From positions 1 through 51,137 of the IMG/VR virus record IMGVR_UViG_3300037294_000204: a stretch of DNA of 51,137 nucleotides; one strand, given 5' to 3'. The notes under the pieces were generated by a model. That model had not been told where the DNA came from. It did no database searches and worked only from the letters and a program-made list of their open reading frames with translations. The DNA is from a virus. Both the position numbers and the translations under genes were made by a program. Below are positions 15,937 to 24,086 of this stretch, in pieces. Position 1 is the stretch's first letter. Every line of letters begins with the position of its first letter.

Positions 15937-17017
15937 AACTACAGCTATCAATTCATTAAAAAAAGATCCTATGATGGTAACATGGGACATAGGTCGTCGC
16001 TGCAATTTTGACTGCACATACTGCGAAAGCACCCGGCATGATATTGTTAGTCCGTATACACCTTTTGAAGAATTAAAAAATACGTTTGAGTTTATCAAGA
16101 ACTGGACAACGATTTATAATACACATCGAAAAGATAAAATTGAAACTAATATTAATTTTACCGGTGGTGAACCAACAATCAACCCAGATTTTTGGAAATT
16201 GATAGAATATATCCGAGCCGATAGTGAACCGTATTTTTTAAGTCTTACCACTAACGGTAGTTGGGGTAAAAAATACTCCGAAAAAATAATTAACAATTTT
16301 AATGGAGTTACTATAAGTTATCACGCCGAAGCCAGTGAAAATTATAAAAAAAGAACAATCAATAATATTTTAGAATTGTCTAAAACCGATTTGTGGTTGC
16401 AGGTCAATGTAATGTTGCATGTGGATCATTGGCAAGAAACTACAGATGTATGTGATTTATTAAAAGAAAATAATATTCGATACAATCCTCGACCAATTGG
16501 AGATGGAAATCAAGATAGGACGGGATGGTTTACAGACAACGACGGATCAAAAAGAAGAACATCGCACACATATAAAACAGAACAAAAAGTGTGGTTTTTT
16601 AAAAATTTAAATATACCTTATTCCAAAGATTCAGGAAATGAAGGAAACACATTAGGCAGACAATGCTGTGGTGGCCGGTGTTTGAAAGGAAAGGTAGATG
16701 GAGAATGGGTTCCTATAACACTGGTTAATACAGAATTTAAAAACTGGAAGTGTATGGTCGACTGGTATTTCCTACATATAGATCAACATACTGGGTTAGT
16801 TTATCATCATCAAACTTGTCAAGCTACACACACTGGTCGGGGACCTATTGGATCATTGGTAAACGCTGACACATTATTGACTGATTTAGAAAATCGAATG
16901 AAAAATCCTGTGCCGATTGTGTGCCCTAACGATCGATGCGGGTGTGGTATGTGTATACCAAAAGCTAAAGAAGATTCAGACTTTAATGAGATATGGGAAT
17001 CGTATACTTCTGCATAA
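15929..17017 (+). CDS. Radical SAM protein with C-terminal Cys cluster
   Basis: A 362-residue radical-SAM enzyme: MVTWDIGRRCNFDCTYC (C25, C29, C32), INFTGGEPTINPD and LSLTTNGSWGKKYSEK. After the barrel comes GRQCCGGRCLKG, a double-cysteine insertion, then WKCMVDWYFLHIDQHTGLVY, QTCQATHTGRGPIGSL and CPNDRCGCGMCIPKA. The closest relative in the window is the convergent gene at 16983, which shares the CCGG insertion, the W-C-V-W-F strand and the CGMC-PKA ending. The last gene of the plus operon from 12152, it overlaps its neighbour before by 8 bp and the convergent gene by 35 bp. The CCGG block may add Fe-S ligands beyond those in the 15040 protein. Confidence 0.85.
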   Translation: MIKTTAINSLKKDPMMVTWDIGRRCNFDCTYCESTRHDIVSPYTPFEELKNTFEFIKNWTTIYNTHRKDKIETNINFTGGEPTINPDFWKLIEYIRADSEPYFLSLTTNGSWGKKYSEKIINNFNGVTISYHAEASENYKKRTINNILELSKTDLWLQVNVMLHVDHWQETTDVCDLLKENNIRYNPRPIGDGNQDRTGWFTDNDGSKRRTSHTYKTEQKVWFFKNLNIPYSKDSGNEGNTLGRQCCGGRCLKGKVDGEWVPITLVNTEFKNWKCMVDWYFLHIDQHTGLVYHHQTCQATHTGRGPIGSLVNADTLLTDLENRMKNPVPIVCPNDRCGCGMCIPKAKEDSDFNEIWESYTSA

Positions 17018-18104
17018 TTTTAGTATAGAGCAATTCTGTTTCTGCTTTAGGAGCACACATTCCGCATCTGCATAACTCTTTTTTGCAAGTAATCACCGGA
17101 AGTGTGTTATTTTCTAAATTGCTTTTAAGCGTTGATAAAATTTGGTCGGCCTGATCTATAGATCCAATCGGGCCCACTGTGCCATCAAACGTCATTCTAC
17201 AATCTTTATTTAGATATATATTTTTTTCAACTTGTTTAACAAAGACAAAGAACCAATTAACACTGCAACTCCATCCTTCAAAGCGATTGTCAGGAACAAA
17301 AAATACTTGTTCATTAAAATTTTCATCTACCGCAAACGACTCTCCGCCACAACATGCTCTCCCCACTTTTGACATGTTAGTCTTGTTAGGTGATTTTTTA
17401 GCATCTTCTAATTTTTTGGATTCAATTTGAATAGTGCTTTTTCTTTTATACAACGTATCAAACCAAATAACTTGTTCTTGTTTGTAATTAAACTTTGTGT
17501 TGCCTTTAATTTGATCTAACTGTCTAGGAATATACTTGATGTTGTTGTGTTTACAAAACTCTATCATTTCTAAATTGTTTTCAAAATATTCAGGGTGCAT
17601 CATAATAGAACACTGATACCACTTGTCTGTATCTCTCAACAATAATAAATTATTTTTGGTCTGCTGTTGTTGTCTATGAGTGCTTTCTGTATGATAAGAA
17701 ACAGTAAATGAATCAACACTGTTTAAAATTTGTTTCCATTTCTTTTCAGTAGTCACTGCATTAGTAATACAATGGATTCTCAATTGCCATACATCTTTAT
17801 ATTTTGCATGTCTCTTGCGAGCTTCTTCTAGAATCTCTACAAAATTTGGATGATATATTGCTTCGCCTCCAAACAGATTTAATAAAACAACTTTATGATT
17901 GTCTGGTTTGTATTGCATATAGAGATTTGCATATTCTAATAAAAAATCTAAAGTGGCTAGACAGCTTTCATAACTGGGGTTACTTATTGAATTGTCATGA
18001 CTTCCACAATAGCTGCAATCTAGATTGCATTTCATATTCAGTTCCCAATCTATATGAAAGATTGGAGATTGATTAATAGGTTCTAATGTTTTGAAGTTAG
18101 GCAT
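16983..18104 (-). CDS. Radical SAM protein, paralogue of the 15929 gene
   Basis: A 373-residue radical-SAM enzyme: IDWELNMKCNLDCSYC (C26, C30, C33), LLNLFGGEAIYHPNF (GGEA instead of the usual GGEP) and IHCITNAVTTEKKW. It shares with the 15929 protein the RACCGGESF block, SCSVNWFFVFV, CRMTFDGTVGPIGSI and a CRCGMCAPKA ending, so the two are diverged copies arranged tail to tail. The poly-Q stretch HRQQQQTKN is unusual. It is the last gene of a three-gene minus operon begun at 20152; its ATG overlaps the upstream gene by 8 bp. Confidence 0.85.
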   Translation of the reverse strand: MPNFKTLEPINQSPIFHIDWELNMKCNLDCSYCGSHDNSISNPSYESCLATLDFLLEYANLYMQYKPDNHKVVLLNLFGGEAIYHPNFVEILEEARKRHAKYKDVWQLRIHCITNAVTTEKKWKQILNSVDSFTVSYHTESTHRQQQQTKNNLLLLRDTDKWYQCSIMMHPEYFENNLEMIEFCKHNNIKYIPRQLDQIKGNTKFNYKQEQVIWFDTLYKRKSTIQIESKKLEDAKKSPNKTNMSKVGRACCGGESFAVDENFNEQVFFVPDNRFEGWSCSVNWFFVFVKQVEKNIYLNKDCRMTFDGTVGPIGSIDQADQILSTLKSNLENNTLPVITCKKELCRCGMCAPKAETELLYTKIMQKYTIPISH

Positions 18105-19068
18105 ATTTGTTTATAATTATTTCGCTAGTGCATTGGCATATCAGTTGTTTGCAAATAACTGGTACAAGTGTTGGATTAAAGTTATTGATAAATTCTAAAT
18201 CATATAGATTATAATGATAATTTAATCCCCATATTTTTTGTTTACAATTTCCAGAGATTGTACCATCCTGAAAAATTTCTATGTGATCTACTCCGAGATT
18301 GCAGGTCCAGCCAGTAAAATGATTAATTTTATTTATGGTGAACCAATTGTTACTGGGGATTTGTATCTTCTCAGTGTCAGTGTCAACCCATGTAATTTTC
18401 TTCCAAACTGGATCTCTATTTACAGTGTTATACCAATCCATGTCTGGCATACGCTTGACTGTATCAGCAAAATATTTTTTTTGTTCTTCTGTATATTTTG
18501 TTTCACCATTATAATGTACACTCTTTGCAATAATAGGCCAAGGACAATTACTTAGTTTTAACTTTTCAATTATTGAAATACATTTTTCAAAATTGTTAGG
18601 ATCCATTAACACATTAGCAACAGTATTCACTCCTTTTTCGTAGATTATATCTGCTACTTCTATAACATGATCAGTATCAACAAACTCGTGATGAACTGAA
18701 ATTTCAATATCGTCAAACTTATCAGCGTTATCTATCCACCAATTTGATTTTCTAGATCCATTGGTACTTATGTTGATAATTGCGCCGAATTCTTCTTTAA
18801 GATACTTTGTTAAAATTGGAAGATCTTTCCATAATGTTGGTTCGCCACCAATTAGATAAAATTGAAATAAATCTTTACCGTTCTTTTTATAGAAATTTAA
18901 TAAATGAGTTAAATTATTTTTAACAAGTTCTATATCTGGCCAACGTACTGTACCTTCGTTACTACCAGGAAAACAATAATTACATTTATAATTGCATAAA
19001 TTTCCTAACATGTATTCTATTCTTAACATGTTAGGAGGATAATTATTAGTAATTCTTTTAATTTTCAT
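18097..19068 (-). CDS. Radical SAM protein with C-terminal Cys cluster
   Basis: A 323-residue radical-SAM enzyme: IEYMLGNLCNYKCNYC (C25, C29, C32), FYLIGGEPTLWKD, INISTNGSRKSNWW and IEISVHHEFVDTD. The C-terminus WTCNLGVDHIEIFQDGTISG, NCKQKIWG and CKQLICQCTSE gives the same auxiliary-cluster pattern as the 15040 protein (W-CN-G, then C-x-G, then C-x4-C-x-C). The NWW after the TNGS motif is shared with the 23043 protein. Middle gene of the minus operon 20152-16983, overlapping both neighbours by 8-11 bp. Confidence 0.85.
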   Translation of the reverse strand: MKIKRITNNYPPNMLRIEYMLGNLCNYKCNYCFPGSNEGTVRWPDIELVKNNLTHLLNFYKKNGKDLFQFYLIGGEPTLWKDLPILTKYLKEEFGAIINISTNGSRKSNWWIDNADKFDDIEISVHHEFVDTDHVIEVADIIYEKGVNTVANVLMDPNNFEKCISIIEKLKLSNCPWPIIAKSVHYNGETKYTEEQKKYFADTVKRMPDMDWYNTVNRDPVWKKITWVDTDTEKIQIPSNNWFTINKINHFTGWTCNLGVDHIEIFQDGTISGNCKQKIWGLNYHYNLYDLEFINNFNPTLVPVICKQLICQCTSEIIINKYA

Positions 19069-20152
19069 TTAAATTTATTTTTTCAACAATTTGTTCTTGG
19101 GGCTTAGTAAATAATTTTTCCGATGAGGAACCGCAAATCCTGGCACATGTTGTTAATTGTTTTCTATTCCAATAATCATACCATACTGTTTGCCAGTTAG
19201 TTGATTCAATAATATCGCTAATAGACAAATTTAATGCATTCAGCTGATCAATTCCTCCCAAGTCAGCTATTAAATTAGAATACTGACCACTGATAGTTTG
19301 TCTAATGCCATTAATAATACTATCGGGGTCAGTGTAATACAATGGAGAACTGGCAATAAAACAACACGGGTATACTATTTTTGCTGCATCAATATACACT
19401 TCATTGCTGTCTAATGCCTTACACGAAACTACTGCATTGTTAGTCCACGATTTTATTTTTTTAATAGTGTCTTTATTAATAAACTGTACTTGGTTATCTG
19501 TAGGCGGTTCAATATAGTATAGTACGTTTCCTGCATTGTCTCTTACATCGAATTGCGAAGACCCTACAAATCTAGAAGAATTTTTTACATTAAATCCAAC
19601 AAATCCTAACTCTTTTGCTCGTTTCTTAGCTTCATCAACTTGGTGTTCGTTATGTTTAAATTTTATAAACACCCACTCAGCACAGCCACCATTGTTAATA
19701 AATGCAGTAGCATTTTTTATAACATTGCTGTAAGTAGTACCTTTTCGGTATAGATGATGAGTATCTTCTAATCCATCAATCCCAAATATTACTCTATGAT
19801 TTTTTGGTAATTTAGATGGTAATGATTCCCACCACGATGTAGATCTTGCTCCACCGTTTGTGTGTATTCTTAAATTGATATTTTGATTTACAGTTGAGAC
19901 ATATTCACACATGTCTGCTAAATTATGATTTATGATTGGGTCGCCAAAGTTTCCGCAAAAATATAAACTTTCTACTTGAGCTAATACTGCCCTTGATATA
20001 ATATTCTTAAAATCGTCAGTTGTCCAATCATTTAATATTAAATTAGGGTTGTCAACCCCACCGTGAATATTTCTACTACACATAGGACAACTTGCTTGGC
20101 ATCGATTAGTAATTTCTAAATGAATGCTCTTGAGTTCGGAAAATTTAAACAT
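19058..20152 (-). CDS. Radical SAM protein with C-terminal cysteine region
   Basis: A 364-residue radical-SAM enzyme. ATG 20152 is chosen: it is 5 nt from CTTAAATA and gives MFKFSELKSIHLEITNRCQA, the expected N-terminus; a GTG at 20182 would add ten residues lying over the promoter. The cluster motif is CQASCPMC (C18, C22, C25); LYFCGNFGDPIINHN replaces the usual GGEP strand, a form seen in radical-SAM proteins with SPASM-like tails; LRIHTNGGARSTSWW and VIFGIDGLEDT follow. The C-terminal half has VVSCKALDSNEVYIDAAK, YPCCFIAS and TCARICGS, a plausible auxiliary cluster site. First gene of a three-gene minus operon. Confidence 0.85.
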   Translation of the reverse strand: MFKFSELKSIHLEITNRCQASCPMCSRNIHGGVDNPNLILNDWTTDDFKNIISRAVLAQVESLYFCGNFGDPIINHNLADMCEYVSTVNQNINLRIHTNGGARSTSWWESLPSKLPKNHRVIFGIDGLEDTHHLYRKGTTYSNVIKNATAFINNGGCAEWVFIKFKHNEHQVDEAKKRAKELGFVGFNVKNSSRFVGSSQFDVRDNAGNVLYYIEPPTDNQVQFINKDTIKKIKSWTNNAVVSCKALDSNEVYIDAAKIVYPCCFIASSPLYYTDPDSIINGIRQTISGQYSNLIADLGGIDQLNALNLSISDIIESTNWQTVWYDYWNRKQLTTCARICGSSSEKLFTKPQEQIVEKINLNEN

Positions 20153-20157
20153 GAATA

Positions 20158-20165
20158 TATTTAAG
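20158..20165 (-). promoter_or_regulatory. Late promoter variant CTTAAATA (minus)
   Basis: CTTAAATA, then TATTC, then the ATG at 20152. Same layout as the promoter hub at 12.1 kb with two base changes. Drives the operon 20152-16983. Confidence 0.6.
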
Positions 20166-20180
20166 TAGTATGCACGGAAC

Positions 20181-20188
20181 ACTAAATA
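20181..20188 (+). promoter_or_regulatory. Late promoter variant ACTAAATA (plus)
   Basis: ACTAAATA, then TTTTC, then the ATG at 20194. CTAAATA also occurs before the genes at 36740 and 36355, which supports it as a working variant in this phage. Confidence 0.6.
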
Positions 20189-20193
20189 TTTTC

Positions 20194-20826
20194 ATGAATA
20201 CTAATCACTTATTTTCAATACCGGTATCCACTGCAGATCTTCCTCCAATTTCTAAAAACATTATTGATTTTATCAAACAAATCGAATATGTACCTTGGTA
20301 TAATGCTGATAACTACTATCTTTCGATATCCAAAGAACGGCAAGTGTTAGATACTTTTAAAATTCTGCAACCGTTGCACCACGACATAATGAAGGCTGCT
20401 AACCAATATTGGCATGATGTGATCGAAGCCGATAATTCAATAAATTTAAAAATTAGACATAGTTGGATAACTCGTCATAAGCCAGGAGAATGGAATCCTG
20501 CACATACCCATTCCACTAGTTTGTTTACATCGTGTATATATTTTCAAGGTAATAAAGATTCAGGTGACCTTATTCTTAAAAAAGATAATAATTATCTTAA
20601 TTTGTTTCCAAGTATGATCGATATAGACTATCATACCAGTAACTTAATAAACACTAAAAAATTTGTTATTACTCCGACCGATAATTTAATTGTATTTTTT
20701 CCTAGTCATTTATTGCATGAATCGTCTAGAAATCTTGGAACAACTGATAGATATGCTTTAAATGTAGATTATTGGTTTGAAGGTACTTTAAGAAAAAATA
20801 GCAATGGATTTGATTCTATTTTTTAA
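20194..20826 (+). CDS. 2OG-Fe(II) oxygenase of the TIGR02466-like type
   Basis: A 210-residue protein, begun at the ATG 5 nt after the late promoter; an in-frame ATG at 20170 would precede that promoter. The core reads RHSWITRHKPGEWNPAHTHS (H104-x-H106), LFTSCIYFQGNKDSGDLIL, then NLIVFFPSHLLHESSRNLGT (H175) and DRYALNVDYWF (R186). The FPS-LLH strand and H-x-H in place of H-x-D are typical of this small marine-phage oxygenase family. It is a single plus-strand gene, convergent with the QueC-like gene (11-bp overlap). Chemistry beyond 2OG-dependent oxidation is unknown. Confidence 0.8.
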   Translation: MNTNHLFSIPVSTADLPPISKNIIDFIKQIEYVPWYNADNYYLSISKERQVLDTFKILQPLHHDIMKAANQYWHDVIEADNSINLKIRHSWITRHKPGEWNPAHTHSTSLFTSCIYFQGNKDSGDLILKKDNNYLNLFPSMIDIDYHTSNLINTKKFVITPTDNLIVFFPSHLLHESSRNLGTTDRYALNVDYWFEGTLRKNSNGFDSIF

Positions 20827-21682
20827 ATGCATGAGAAATGCCCCATTCTCTCTCAAGGCACCAGTAGCAAGTTTTACAAACAGGAATAGTATCTCCGGGA
20901 GTATAGGTTGTATAATCTAAATCTTTAAATATTTCTGGATTCATTTCTACATCACCTTCGCAACTTCTAGTCATATCTAATAAATTTTCTAATCGCAGTG
21001 TTATGTATTGTTCTACTGTCCATCGTTTGTCAACAAAAGCTATAGGACTTATAAACCAGGGATCATTCTCTTTATCATACTTGTACATCGTGTAGTGAAA
21101 TGCATTTTCTTCTGTTAATGTATCGATATCTATAACTCTATCGTTGGGCTCGTTTTCAAAATTTACAAGTTTTGGGGATCGATTTATAGCTGCATATATT
21201 GCAGAAATTCCAAGTTTTTTTGTCATAAATTTATCAAAATTAATAGTTTCGATAACCCCACCCGGGAATGTTTTTCCTGGAAAATTGCCGGGAAAGTCTT
21301 TTCCAGTAACAGGGAAAAATTTAGGTTCTAAAATTGGAGGAATTAAGTTTTGATATCGGGTTGTAATGATATCATCAAATTCATTTTTTAAATACTCGTA
21401 TGTTATTGTTCCGTGATAATCTTGCCACGGTTTTGTGTCCCACCATCGAATATGATTTAAAATAACAACCTTGGTTTTATATTTTTTTTCTTTTATCAAC
21501 GAACATATTAGATATGTTAGCATTGTTGAATCGGCCCCGCCAGAGCAATTGATACCAATTAATGGCCAATTTTTATCTAACAATATTGGGTATCCGTCTG
21601 GCAAATATTCGATTATATTGTTTGCCAGACTGTTTTTATATAGAGTTTCTAATTCTTGGTAATTATTATAGTTGGTTATCAT
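20816..21682 (-). CDS. QueC/ExsB-like PP-loop ATP pyrophosphatase
   Basis: A 288-residue N-type PP-loop protein. LIGINCSGGADSTMLTYLI holds the SGGxDS ATP-binding loop (residues 47-52). The C-terminus carries MTRSC (C241) and PVCKTCYWCLEREWGI (C269, C272, C275), matching the T-x-SC then CG-C--C--R zinc site of QueC, which makes 7-cyano-7-deazaguanine. The middle is not QueC-like: it has a proline/glycine repeat (FPVTGKDFPGNFPGKTFPGG) and a longer helical region. It could be a true QueC homologue, as marine phages use 7-deazaguanines to modify DNA, or a PP-loop enzyme activating another carboxylate. Last gene of the minus operon 24023-20816, it starts one base after the SGNH-like gene's stop. 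Confidence 0.65.
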   Translation of the reverse strand: MITNYNNYQELETLYKNSLANNIIEYLPDGYPILLDKNWPLIGINCSGGADSTMLTYLICSLIKEKKYKTKVVILNHIRWWDTKPWQDYHGTITYEYLKNEFDDIITTRYQNLIPPILEPKFFPVTGKDFPGNFPGKTFPGGVIETINFDKFMTKKLGISAIYAAINRSPKLVNFENEPNDRVIDIDTLTEENAFHYTMYKYDKENDPWFISPIAFVDKRWTVEQYITLRLENLLDMTRSCEGDVEMNPEIFKDLDYTTYTPGDTIPVCKTCYWCLEREWGISHAFKK

Positions 21683-22456
21683 TTAAAATCTTGTAGGAGT
21701 GGTTCGGCAGTTGATAGCATCAATGTCATAGTTAACATCAATTTTCAATGTGTCGTTAAGATACAAAAACGCTTCAAGGGGAGTAGGATGTTTGTCTATT
21801 CTATCGGTATTTATTATAGTTTCTAGTAATGGATATTTAATATTTTGAAACAAATCTTTATACATATTGATAACATCGGGTGCCATCAAATATAGTTCAT
21901 TGATTTCAATTCCTTGAGATAACTGCCGTTGACAGATAGTCCATCTTTTCTCTATCTCTTCTATTGTTATCTTATCATTGCGAATATCGTTATATACTTT
22001 ATCATAATCAAATCGTATTAATGGAATACTGTTAAGATTAACCCAGTCAACTCCCAAATTCGATAACATGTGTTGAGTTGCTTCGATAGCTGCTAAGTCT
22101 CTGATTAGATTGCCGGTCTCAAACTTACCAAAATCGTTCATCCATTTTTTTCCGTATATCTTTTTTCGTTGATCTGTAACTGCAAATGTCCATTTATCAG
22201 TGTACCTGTCCTCTCTTAGAGCACTAGTCCACATTATACCAATCAAATCGCCTTTAGAAAAATTATTTCGTTTATGGCATTCGACAATGGAATTAAAGAT
22301 GAATTGATTACCAGCAGCATGTTCTCCCCAGTTTTCATAAATTGAAAAATGTTGTCCAATTAGGTCTGCCCAGGTAGTCCATTTATATTTGGTAAAACTG
22401 CAACCAAATGAAAAAAATCTATTATAAGATTTTAAATTTATGTTTTCAACTAGCAT
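21683..22456 (-). CDS. SGNH/GDSL hydrolase-like protein
   Basis: A 257-residue protein. FFSFGCSFTKYKWTTWADLI places a serine in a GCSFT variant of block I. NWGEHAAGNQFIFNSIVECH gives the block II/III glycine and asparagine, GDLIGIMWTSALREDRY a central strand, and TDRIDKHPTPLEAFLYL a D-x-H-P block V with the catalytic Asp/His. Such proteins hydrolyse or transfer acyl groups and are common in polysaccharide-modification loci and in marine phages. It overlaps the methyltransferase gene upstream by 7 bp and directly precedes the QueC-like gene. No signal peptide is seen, so it likely acts in the cytoplasm. Confidence 0.7.
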   Translation of the reverse strand: MLVENINLKSYNRFFSFGCSFTKYKWTTWADLIGQHFSIYENWGEHAAGNQFIFNSIVECHKRNNFSKGDLIGIMWTSALREDRYTDKWTFAVTDQRKKIYGKKWMNDFGKFETGNLIRDLAAIEATQHMLSNLGVDWVNLNSIPLIRFDYDKVYNDIRNDKITIEEIEKRWTICQRQLSQGIEINELYLMAPDVINMYKDLFQNIKYPLLETIINTDRIDKHPTPLEAFLYLNDTLKIDVNYDIDAINCRTTPTRF

Positions 22457-23052
22457 TGCCTACCTATAATCATGTATCTAGTATACAACGGCAACTCTAA
22501 TTCTCCTGCCCATACAACATTAAGATGGCTTTGCTGTTTAAATTCTTCTAGGCTACTTGCAGTTCTAACATGCTCCGGTATTGCATAGTTGTTGCTTTGC
22601 ACCACTATCAAACTATTATAGGGCATACCGCTTAACCATAAATCATATTGATCCTGTGCGATGTGTTCGCAGCTGGTGTTGATAACGATATCTGCATCGC
22701 TTCGGATAGCGCACATGTCAGCGGTGACTGCACGGAATCTGCCATCCATCTCTTCTATCTTATTCATTGTTGTGGCAATAGATTCACATGTAGGATCTAT
22801 ATCTATGCTTCTAATATGCTTAGGGTCAAAATAAGTTGATTGAAAGAGCATACTGGCCAACACTCCTACCCATCCACCGTGAATATCTATAGTTGGGCGG
22901 CCATTACCGTCTGCTACTGAGAACAGGTTTTGTATTAACCATTCTTTACTTTTAATCTGACCAGCCCAAAACGAGTCAAGTGTTCGCATAGGATCAGGAC
23001 TGTTCCTAATGGCACACATCCAGTGATGTAGGTGTTCTGTATTTATTTGCAT
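22450..23052 (-). CDS. Class I SAM-dependent methyltransferase-like protein
   Basis: A 200-residue Rossmann-type protein. TIDIHGGWVGVLASMLFQST is the SAM-binding motif I region, with glycines after an acidic strand; IRSIDIDPTCESIATTMNKI is motif II, with D-x-D at the end of strand 2; RFRAVTADMCAI is motif III; and ADIVINTSCEHIAQDQYDLW is the motif IV strand and catalytic loop. Length fits a minimal methyltransferase without a target-recognition domain. It overlaps the radical-SAM gene upstream by 10 bp and the SGNH-like gene by 7 bp, so all belong to one operon. Substrate unknown. Confidence 0.7.
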   Translation of the reverse strand: MQINTEHLHHWMCAIRNSPDPMRTLDSFWAGQIKSKEWLIQNLFSVADGNGRPTIDIHGGWVGVLASMLFQSTYFDPKHIRSIDIDPTCESIATTMNKIEEMDGRFRAVTADMCAIRSDADIVINTSCEHIAQDQYDLWLSGMPYNSLIVVQSNNYAIPEHVRTASSLEEFKQQSHLNVVWAGELELPLYTRYMIIGRQC

Positions 23053-24023
23053 TTTGGTATTTTGCTATCTGCTGAACTTACGCACGAAGGAGTTATACAC
23101 TTCTGCGGTTTTGTAAACAGATCGAACCCTGTTAATATATTTCCCAACGGTTGGTCATGGCAACTGTAACTACGCTTGACTTCAGTACCTCTTATTATAA
23201 CACTTTGATATCCTGAATTGCAAGTCCAATCTTTAAAACGATTAAATCCGTAGGCATTAAATCTCTCAGCTTGGTCAAACAGATATTCAGTATTGTCCGC
23301 ATCATACAGGGCTATTTGATATGTTTCTTCGCCATTGGCATGCTGGGGGAATCCTGTTTGCATCTTGTCAATCATGTCTTCAGTGTAGCCCTCTACAATG
23401 CCGCTGGCAGTGGGGTCGCTTTGCGGTTTCAGTGTGACATTGATACCTCGAGCACGCAGTCTAGCCATTCTATCATATAGTTCGTAGAACTTTTCTGGAA
23501 CCATCACTTGATTAACAGTAACATGAACTTGCTCATACATTAGTTGAAGACACTTGTCTCCAAACTCTTGCTCCCGGGCGAACTCATCGTGAAAGCTGGC
23601 TGTGATACTACGGCGTTGCAACATTTCGGTATTCCTACACCAAGTGTTCCACCATTTACTGCCAGGTGACAAATTGGTAGTCATGTGTATGCTTTGATAT
23701 GTGCTTTCTAGTTCGTCTAGGTGCTTGACTAAATTCAATAACTGTTTATATGCAGTTGGTTCGCCGCCGCTGAAACTCCAATGGAATTCTGTAAATCCAT
23801 TCGATCTAGCCTGCCGTTTTATTTCATCGATGGTGTCGATATACACTTCAAAAGGTTGATAATCAAGTTTGTCTGACCTTGCATAGGGCCAGCAATAACT
23901 ACAATTGTAATTGCAGAACCGGCCAAGTATCCAACTTGTAGAGAATAATGGGCGAGATAGCATTGTCCGTTGTCCAAATCGAACAATATTTTGGAAAGGA
24001 ATATCTTGGAAATTAACTGTCAT
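23043..24023 (-). CDS. Radical SAM protein with C-terminal Cys cluster
   Basis: A 326-residue radical-SAM enzyme: STSWILGRFCNYNCSYC (C37, C41, C44), FHWSFSGGEPTAYKQL and IHMTTNLSPGSKWWNTW. The end reads WTCNSGYQSVIIRGTEVKRS, YSCHDQPLGNIL, then KCITPSCVSSADSKIPKCK, the same auxiliary-cluster plan as the 15040 protein, whose tail is CTCAADIPLTK. An N-terminal extension of about 12 residues distinguishes it. First gene of a four-gene minus operon with methyltransferase, SGNH-like and QueC-like genes. Its ATG is 10 nt downstream of GTTAAATA. Confidence 0.85.
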   Translation of the reverse strand: MTVNFQDIPFQNIVRFGQRTMLSRPLFSTSWILGRFCNYNCSYCWPYARSDKLDYQPFEVYIDTIDEIKRQARSNGFTEFHWSFSGGEPTAYKQLLNLVKHLDELESTYQSIHMTTNLSPGSKWWNTWCRNTEMLQRRSITASFHDEFAREQEFGDKCLQLMYEQVHVTVNQVMVPEKFYELYDRMARLRARGINVTLKPQSDPTASGIVEGYTEDMIDKMQTGFPQHANGEETYQIALYDADNTEYLFDQAERFNAYGFNRFKDWTCNSGYQSVIIRGTEVKRSYSCHDQPLGNILTGFDLFTKPQKCITPSCVSSADSKIPKCK

Positions 24024-24033
24024 AATGTGCTAT

Positions 24034-24041
24034 TATTTAAC
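24034..24041 (-). promoter_or_regulatory. Candidate late promoter GTTAAATA (minus)
   Basis: Same octamer as at 4550-4557, followed by a 10-nt gap and the ATG at 24023. A second look-alike, TATAAATG, lies at 24055-24062 on the same strand and is weaker in position. Confidence 0.5.
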
Positions 24042-24051
24042 AGTTAGGGGC

Positions 24052-24080
24052 TTGCATTTATAAAAAGAAGGTTGTATAAT
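24052..24080 (+). promoter_or_regulatory. Sigma70-like promoter of the tRNA-like gene
   Basis: TTGCAT (24052-24057), a 17-bp spacer and a perfect TATAAT (24075-24080). The start point expected 6-7 nt later falls on G24087, the first base of the tRNA-like acceptor stem. Confidence 0.65.
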
Positions 24081-24086
24081 TAACTT

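Noticed and set aside
15040-24023. A QueE radical-SAM enzyme among the nine, completing queuosine synthesis
   Set aside because: All nine carry plain CxxxCxxC motifs with long C-terminal cysteine regions or other domains; none has the short QueE form or its motifs.
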